From NCBI RefSeq assembly GCF_001591445.1, contig NZ_BCUX01000032.1, positions 1 through 58,186 on the forward strand: 58,186 bases of DNA, read 5' to 3'. A program made the translations under genes and the position numbers. This DNA is from Neobacillus drentensis NBRC 102427. GTDB taxonomy: Bacteria > Bacillota > Bacilli > Bacillales > Cytobacillaceae. Below the pieces are notes generated by a model. That model saw only the letters and a program-made list of their open reading frames with translations, searched no databases and had not been told where the DNA came from. Shown here piece by piece: positions 52,590 through 58,186 of the stretch (its first letter is position 1; each line of letters begins with the position of its first letter).

Positions 52590-53867
52590 ATGAAGAAAAT
52601 CTGTGTTGTCGGGTTAGGATATATTGGTTTACCCACTGCAGCAATGTTTGCAAAATCTGGTTTTGAGGTTGTTGGTGTTGATATAAACGAAAGAGCAGTA
52701 GAGCTTCTAAATAGGGGAGAAATTCATATTGAAGAAGTTGGTTTGGGAGCATTAGTTAAAAAGGTAGTTGAGGATGGTAGGTTAAGAGCATCTACTTCCC
52801 CTGAGACTGCTGATGTCTTTATTATTGCGGTACCTACTCCTAACTATTTTGATAATACGGCAAATCTTGAATATGTAAGAAATGCAACTATGAATATCCT
52901 ACCATACCTTAATAAAAGTAATGTCGTAATTGTAGAATCAACGATTCCCCCTAGGACAATTGATGATTTTGTTGCTCCAATAATTCAAGGTGATGGATGG
53001 ATAATTGGGGAGGAAATTTATTTATCACACTGTCCTGAAAGAGTATTACCAGGGAGAATATTGATTGAGTTAGTTGAGAATACCCGTGTAGTAGGTGGAA
53101 TAAATGAGATTTCTGCAAATGAGGCTGCACTAGTGTACAGTTCTTTTGTAACTGGAGAAATTATTAAGACAAGCGCTGTTACTGCTGAAATGTCAAAGTT
53201 AATGGAAAATACTTATCGCGATGTCAATATTGCACTTGCAAATGAACTTGCTAAAATATCAGATAGTCTTGGGATTAATGCTTTAGAAGTAATCCAACTG
53301 GCAAATAGGCACCCAAGGGTTAATTTACACCAACCAGGACCAGGTGTTGGTGGACATTGTTTAGCTGTTGACCCTTATTTTATAATTGAAAAAGCTCCAG
53401 ATGAATCCCCCCTAATTTCTAACGCGAGAAAAATAAATAATTCAATGCCTAAATTTGTTGTAGAACATGTTGAGAAAATTGTTGAAAAACATGGTAAGGT
53501 AGCTGTATTTGGACTTACTTACAAAGGGAATATTGATGATGTTCGAGAAAGTCCAGCATTAGAGATAGTTAGTTTATTAAAAGAAAAAGAATATGAGGTC
53601 TCAATTTTTGATCCACATGCTAACCAAGTACAAGTAAGTTTTCCACTATCAACATTCGATGTTGCAATTGAAGATGCAGATTGTATATTAGTCCTAACGG
53701 ATCATAATGAATTTAAGGGCTTAGATGAAGTGAAAATCCATACAAAAATGAGAAATCCTATAATATTTGATACAAAAAACTGGGTAAAGATTAATAGTTC
53801 TTCTATTAAATATTATAATTATGGGAACTTATACAAAATGTTTGAAAAGCAAGTAACGTTGGTTTAG
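52590..53867 (+). CDS. wecC: UDP-N-acetyl-D-mannosamine dehydrogenase (WecC-like)
   Basis: This 425-aa protein has the NAD-binding GLGYIGLPTAAMFAKSG (about 7-23) and the catalytic region GVGGHCLAVDPYFI, with the active Cys at about 255. The C-terminal domain has VFGLTYKGNIDDVRESPALE. It oxidises UDP-ManNAc to UDP-ManNAcA with two NAD+. The 2-epimerase that makes its substrate is at 55662, separated only by a broken acyltransferase gene. GGAGGACG precedes the ATG. Confidence 0.92.
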   Translation: MKKICVVGLGYIGLPTAAMFAKSGFEVVGVDINERAVELLNRGEIHIEEVGLGALVKKVVEDGRLRASTSPETADVFIIAVPTPNYFDNTANLEYVRNATMNILPYLNKSNVVIVESTIPPRTIDDFVAPIIQGDGWIIGEEIYLSHCPERVLPGRILIELVENTRVVGGINEISANEAALVYSSFVTGEIIKTSAVTAEMSKLMENTYRDVNIALANELAKISDSLGINALEVIQLANRHPRVNLHQPGPGVGGHCLAVDPYFIIEKAPDESPLISNARKINNSMPKFVVEHVEKIVEKHGKVAVFGLTYKGNIDDVRESPALEIVSLLKEKEYEVSIFDPHANQVQVSFPLSTFDVAIEDADCILVLTDHNEFKGLDEVKIHTKMRNPIIFDTKNWVKINSSSIKYYNYGNLYKMFEKQVTLV

Positions 53868-53913
53868 GTAAATAGTTTTCTATGAATTGCATTAAATAAT
53901 TAATTAACAATAT

Positions 53914-53963
53914 AGGTGACGTGTACCTCTATTTAAAACTTTAAGAGGGATGTCACCTTTTTC
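53914..53963 (+). terminator. Rho-independent terminator
   Basis: AGGTGAC pairs with GTCACCT, with an inner CCTCT/AGAGG stem, followed by TTTTT. It separates wecC from the downstream remnant. Confidence 0.8.
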
Positions 53964-54279
53964 TGTATAAGTTAGAATAATTGCAGCTATTATTTAATAG
54001 GGATAAATTATTTGGCAGTAGTTACTGTTGCTTATAAAATTAATTCAATTGAATTTTACTATTTATAAATTTGGTTAGTAGGATAGAAAATTATGTTTTT
54101 TACTTTTCAAATTTAAACTGTAAATCGTCTAGTTAAATGTTTGGAAAGGAGTGTAATTAAAATTCATAAAATTACCTGTTTTATTTTTTAATTGATTATT
54201 GGTCTCAAATATCTTTGATATCTATCAGCTCATCTTGATAGGCTGGCATGATTAACAACTAGGAGACATAGATAAATTT

Positions 54280-55285
54280 ATGCAAAGTCAACAACTGAAA
54301 TCATTACAGTTGCACGAGGATTAGCTGCAATATTACTGTTATTTCATCAGACTACTTTTCTTGCAAAAGAAAAGAAAAACTACAATTTTTTAAACGGGAT
54401 ATTTGAGCCAGGATCTATGGGAGTTGATTTGTTTTTAATTTTAAGTGGTTTCATTATTTATTATATTCACTATAAAGGTATTGGAAAAAGACATAAGTAT
54501 AGATCTTTATTACTAAACGAATAATACGGGTTTATCCAGTATACTGGATTATAGCAGGAGTTTTGTTACCTATTTATTTTATAGTTCCTAACGTTGATGA
54601 AAATCACTTTAAAAACCCTTGGTTTATTATAAAAAGTATATTACTCTTTCCTCAGAAAGTTCATCAATTTGTTGGATCTGCGTGGACATTGACACATGAA
54701 ATATTTTTTTATTTAATGTTTAGTCTACTTATAGTTCTAAAACCCAAGTATTCATATCCTATCTTGTTCATTTGGATAACTGGGTCTTTTCTGTTATTTA
54801 TTTCATCCTTTTATGTTAATACCCAAAATTATTAAATTTATTTTTAGTTCATAAAATTTGGAATTTGTGATGGGTACTCTATCTGCTTATTTAGTATTAA
54901 AATATAAAGGGCGTTTTAATAGAAAGCTTTTCCTTGGTTTAATATTTCTTTCAATTTTGTGGATTTTAGATTATATCGATTTTAAAAGTATAAATGGAGT
55001 GCTTTTTGGGAGGATTCCTTCTGCTTTTATTATTCTAGGATGTTCATCATACGAAATGGATAAAAAGATAATGGTTCCACGTGTTCTTAATTTTTTGGGG
55101 AACGCCTCTTATCCATATATTTAATACATGGCTTTGCTTTACTAGCTGGGCACTATATATTTATATATTTTAATTTATATGAGAGGAGTATGATATCTTT
55201 TATCATTTTAAGTGTTTTTTCACTGTTTTGGGGTTGTATCTTTCATTCATTTATTGAAATACCTTTACAGCGCTACTTACGATAA
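54280..55285 (+). pseudogene. acyltransferase 3 family gene, multiply frameshifted
   Basis: Pieces in different frames together resemble a sugar O-acyltransferase (Acyl_transf_3, about 330 aa). They are ITVARGLAAILLLFHQTTF, MGVDLFLILSGFIIYYIHY, IIRVYPVYWII, WTLTHEIFFYLMFSLL, FVMGTLSAYLVLKYKG and LIHGFALLAGH, ending FIEIPLQRYLR. At least four frame changes (near 54298, 54520, 54835 and 55122) separate them. It cannot give a functional enzyme. The intact form would have acylated the polysaccharide. Confidence 0.9.
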
Positions 55286-55661
55286 AGAACAAGATTAATA
55301 TTAATTCAGTATAACCTAAAGAAAACTAGTTAGAATTAGAAGGGTATTCTTTTATGAAATTATGTTCAATTTAAAAGATGGCTAATGTTCTTACTATTAA
55401 TGTGATCCCATTAAATTAGAATAGAAGTCATATTAATTAGACTACTACTACTACTGTGGTGATCTTTATGGGTAAAATAATTGTCATTTTTTACACCTAT
55501 GGTTGAAGTAATTGATTTGGACTACCAACACCTCCTTTGTTCCTCTTACAACAGTAGCCCAATATGTTTTTATTGCAATTTATTGATTAGAGAAATAGAT
55601 TGAGGTTTCGTCTTGAGAAAGGACAAATGAAAGGTATATTTGAAGAGAGTAGGAGTTTTTT
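55286..55661. other. 376-bp intergenic region
   Basis: No gene is recognised. A short ACT trinucleotide run (about five copies) lies near 55440. The 3' end carries the epimerase ribosome binding site TAGGAG. Confidence 0.4.
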
Positions 55662-56813
55662 ATGGGAAATAAATTAAAGGTAATGACTGTTTTTGGAACT
55701 AGGCCTGAAGCAATAAAAATGGCTCCTCTAGTGAAAGAATTAGAAAAGAGCTATGAAAAAATTCAATCAATTGTCACTGTAACTGCTCAACATAGGGAAA
55801 TGCTTGATCAGGTGCTTAACATTTTTGAGATTGTCCCTGATTATGACTTAAATATTATGAAAGACAGACAAACTTTAATTGAGGTTACAACACGTAGCCT
55901 TGATGGATTAAATAGAGTTTTCCAAGAAGTGAAACCGGACATTGTGTTGGTTCATGGTGATACGACAACTACATTTATAGCTAGCTTGGCTGCATTTTAT
56001 AATTCCATTCCTATTGGACATGTTGAGGCAGGTCTACGTACAAGAAATAAGTATTCCCCTTACCCGGAGGAAATGAATCGACAACTTACTGGAGTATTAG
56101 CGGATCTCCATTTTGCCCCAACCGAACAATCCAAGGAAAACCTTGTATTAGAAAATAAAAAGGAAGAAACAATCTTTATTACTGGAAATACCGCAATTGA
56201 TGCGTTAAAGACAACAGTCAAAAATAACTATTCTCACGCTGTACTAGAAAAAGTTGGTGAAGATAAATTAGTCCTATTAACAGCCCATAGACGCGAAAAT
56301 ATAGGTAAACCAATGGAGAATATGTTTAATGCAATAATGCGACTTGTTGACAAGCACGAAGATATCCAAGTTGTATATCCAGTTCATATGAACCCGGTTG
56401 TCCAAGAAATTGCAAATAGAGTACTTGGAAATAATGATCGAGTCCATTTAATTGAGCCGTTAGATGTAATTGATTTCCACAACTTTGCTTCTAAAGCATA
56501 TTTAATACTAACCGATTCAGGAGGAGTTCAAGAAGAAGCGCCATCATTAGGAGCTCCTGTATTAGTTCTAAGGGATACTACTGAACGACCAGAAGGGGTT
56601 AAGGCTGGTACGCTAAAGTTAGCCGGAACTGATGAGGAAACAATCTTTAAACTTGCTGATGAACTATTAAAGGATAAAAGTGCCCATGACCAAATGGCAA
56701 AGACTTCTAACCCATACGGAGATGGAAAGGCCTCTAAGAGAATAGTGGAAGCGATTCTTTTCTATTTTAGACATCAAAATGAAAGACCCATGGACTTTAT
56801 AAACGAAGAATAG
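55662..56813 (+). CDS. mnaA: UDP-N-acetylglucosamine 2-epimerase
   Basis: This 383-aa protein begins VMTVFGTRPEAIKMAPLVKE, the start of WecB/MnaA enzymes. It has VHGDTTTTF, GHVEAGLRT, LLTAHRRENIG and TDSGGVQEEAPSLGAPVLVL, with the catalytic residues expected. It interconverts UDP-GlcNAc and UDP-ManNAc, feeding the dehydrogenase at 52590 and possibly teichoic-acid linkage units. AGGAG lies 6 nt before the ATG. Full length and intact. Confidence 0.95.
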   Translation: MGNKLKVMTVFGTRPEAIKMAPLVKELEKSYEKIQSIVTVTAQHREMLDQVLNIFEIVPDYDLNIMKDRQTLIEVTTRSLDGLNRVFQEVKPDIVLVHGDTTTTFIASLAAFYNSIPIGHVEAGLRTRNKYSPYPEEMNRQLTGVLADLHFAPTEQSKENLVLENKKEETIFITGNTAIDALKTTVKNNYSHAVLEKVGEDKLVLLTAHRRENIGKPMENMFNAIMRLVDKHEDIQVVYPVHMNPVVQEIANRVLGNNDRVHLIEPLDVIDFHNFASKAYLILTDSGGVQEEAPSLGAPVLVLRDTTERPEGVKAGTLKLAGTDEETIFKLADELLKDKSAHDQMAKTSNPYGDGKASKRIVEAILFYFRHQNERPMDFINEE

Positions 56814-56930
56814 TGTATCAAAATATATAATTCCAGTGAAATATTTACATTGGGTTATTATTTACGCGGAAAACTAGTGTTACGAATAAGCTAGCTTTCC
56901 GTAGAATTTTTTTCAATTAGTTAATTTGTT

Positions 56931-57388
56931 TCACTTTAAATGTAGATACTTCATTAGTATTTCTTTTGTAATATTTGTTAAATTTAAGGGAAAATTATTT
57001 ATATCAAAAAATTCAACATGGCAGATTTCTTTATTACCACAATTACATGTTTGTAATTTTCTTAAGTGGTGTATATTGAAGGTACATTAACCACTTTATC
57101 TCCATTTGGATATTCACTATAAAACTCTCTGCCCGAAAATATACTTAATAAGGTTAGGTTATTAACTTCTATGCCGATCTTTTCCATTACTTCCCTTTTA
57201 GCAGTGTCTTCAAATTTCTCTCCAGGCACCATATAACCACCTGGTAATCCCAAATTATTAGTGCCCTTTCTATAGAAAAGGGAGATTTTACTATCTGAAT
57301 TTTTTACTATTATTACTGAGGAGACTAATATCAAAGGATAATTTTCCACAACTTTTCTTATATCCTCAATATATCCCGTAAGAATCAC
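56931..57388 (-). pseudogene. frameshifted NUDIX hydrolase
   Basis: The first frame (57388 down to 57062) has the NUDIX box GGYMVPGEKFEDTAKREV followed by MEKIGIEV and stops at IYTT. The coding text continues in another frame (EICHVEFFDINNFPLNL, ending at 56931) as expected for a NUDIX C-terminus. In the box REUXEEXGU the second Glu is Lys, which should weaken metal binding. Both changes point to a dead gene. The GTG start at 57388 is tentative. Confidence 0.75.
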
Positions 57389-57518
57389 TTCCTTATTTCC
57401 GAAAGTATAAACCCTTGATAAGATATTTATATTTCTTTAATAAAGATTTAGAAGGCTTTTTTTCTTCTTATCCCTTATTGTTTTTGACACCAATAATTAC
57501 CCATAGTTAGCGGTATTC

Positions 57519-57615
57519 CTGTCCGGAAGTGGACGAGTAAAATGGCTCTATGTATGTCCAGAGCTGCTCTAATTTTTGTCTCAAGTGGCTCTAACAAATG
57601 TCAGAGTTGTAACAT
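57519..57615. repeat. 21-22-bp array (TGGCTCTA)
   Basis: TGGCTCTA (or TGCTCTA) begins at 57543, about 57564 and 57586, with TGTCC/AGAG words between and a related TGGACGAG unit before. The spacing is 21-22 bp. Otherwise 57389-57771 shows no gene. Confidence 0.65.
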
Positions 57616-57771
57616 TTTTATGTTTTTATTCAACTGATTTAAGGTTTAGCGCCAGCCGTAATTGAGGAAAAATAAACCCTTGTTAACATGATAAAAACCG
57701 TTAATACCTACACTTATTAATACATTAAATTGTAACTGCTAAGAAAAAATCTATAAATCTATTTAAAAAAA

Positions 57772-58186
57772 TTACTTTTCATTATCGATAATTACATATT
57801 TAATTATTTTATAATCATCCACTGTACGAGTGGAATATTTGTCTTTTACATATACAGATATTTGATATTCACCTGCATTTGTAGGAACCCAGTTGAAAGT
57901 ATTATTAGTTGAATAATTCTGAACGACTTTCCATCCAGTTCCATCATTTACCCAAAATTTATACATTTTACCAATTTCTCTCATTGCCTCGGAAGTTACT
58001 TGTATGCTTATATTTTTAACTTGAGGAGAAACTAAATCGGTCCTCACATTAGTCAATGTTACGGGAGAAGGTACTTCATTAATGATAGTATAATTTATTA
58101 TTTTATAAGCATCCACAATACTAGTAGAATACTTGTCCTTCACATAGACAGAGATTTGATATTCACTCGTAGCTGTAGGAACCCAG
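57772..58186 (-). CDS. C-terminus of a surface protein with triple-tyrosine-type repeats (partial)
   Basis: The frame is open to the right edge of the window; GTG at 58143 is internal. The visible 137 codons hold one full module and part of another. Repeated text is NWVPTNAGEYQISVYVKDKY...VDDYKIIKYVII, with KNISIQVTSEA and YKFWVNDGTGWKVVQNYS at the module start. This resembles the Y_Y_Y (triple tyrosine) modules of clostridial and Bacillus wall-associated proteins, often fused to an amidase. The N-terminal part is outside the window. Confidence 0.75.
   Translation of the reverse strand, partial: WVPTATSEYQISVYVKDKYSTSIVDAYKIINYTIINEVPSPVTLTNVRTDLVSPQVKNISIQVTSEAMREIGKMYKFWVNDGTGWKVVQNYSTNNTFNWVPTNAGEYQISVYVKDKYSTRTVDDYKIIKYVIIDNEK

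Noticed and set aside
1..58186. tRNA or rRNA genes
   Set aside because: No stretch with a cloverleaf pattern, CCA end or rRNA text was seen on either strand.

Overview
The window looks like a chromosomal segment of a mesophilic, endospore-forming Bacillaceae (Bacillus/Neobacillus type). The evidence is a CotA-type spore-coat laccase, a YjcZ-type sporulation peptide, a gamma-SASP-like peptide, a DUF3231 protein, Bacillus-style AGGAGG ribosome binding sites, many Rho-independent terminators, and a ywqA-ywqB pair followed further on by a ywqC-ywqD-ywqE block.

Layout. 1-9.5 kb: a HupE/UreJ-like membrane protein and a 2446-aa secreted phosphoesterase/Ig-repeat protein. 9.5-15.3 kb: SNF2 ATPase (ywqA-like), a small helix-hairpin-helix protein and a SWIM zinc-finger protein (ywqB-like). 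15.5-21.2 kb: secreted and cell-wall-associated proteins among dispersed repeats. 21.5-25.8 kb: cotA, yjcZ, a GNAT enzyme and small membrane proteins. 26.3-27.6 kb: an AbrB-Doc toxin-antitoxin pair flanked by direct copies of a repeat array. 28.2-33 kb: a yhfC-like intramembrane protease gene under a Fur-like palindrome, an 838-bp mobile element inserted in its terminator loop, a DUF3231 gene and an isochorismatase-fold hydrolase. 34-37 kb: GNAT, then a MqsR toxin with an MqsA-HTH-Panacea antitoxin. 37.2-39.8 kb: a SASP-like gene and a DUF805 plus LysM-NlpC/P60 pair bracketed by inverted copies of a structured element of about 190 bp. 40-56.8 kb: an exopolysaccharide locus. 56.9-58.2 kb: a broken NUDIX gene and the C-terminus of a surface protein running off the window.

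The polysaccharide locus is a complete Wzx/Wzy-type system. It has a tyrosine-kinase adaptor, kinase and PHP phosphatase (length and activity control), GtaB (UDP-glucose), an initiating sugar phosphotransferase, two GT4 glycosyltransferases, a heparinase-fold protein, a Wzy-like polymerase, a MurJ/Wzx flippase, a CysE-type acetyltransferase, and UDP-ManNAc dehydrogenase with UDP-GlcNAc 2-epimerase for ManNAcA. An acyltransferase gene between the last two is destroyed by several frameshifts.

The most unusual signal is a set of intergenic arrays in which a short word recurs at 21-bp spacing (two helical turns). Four arrays have exactly six GGCGGA/GGCGGG units spaced 21 bp, with unit-specific spacer sequences kept between copies. 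Other arrays use unrelated words (GNACAAAA, AAGTGGCAG, TGGCTCTA, AGTAAA) at 20-22 bp. Further notable items are the mobile element in a terminator loop, the inverted structured-RNA candidate, and the palindrome-bearing minisatellite inside the SNF2 gene.

All calls rest on reading the sequence and recalling family motifs; no database search was run.
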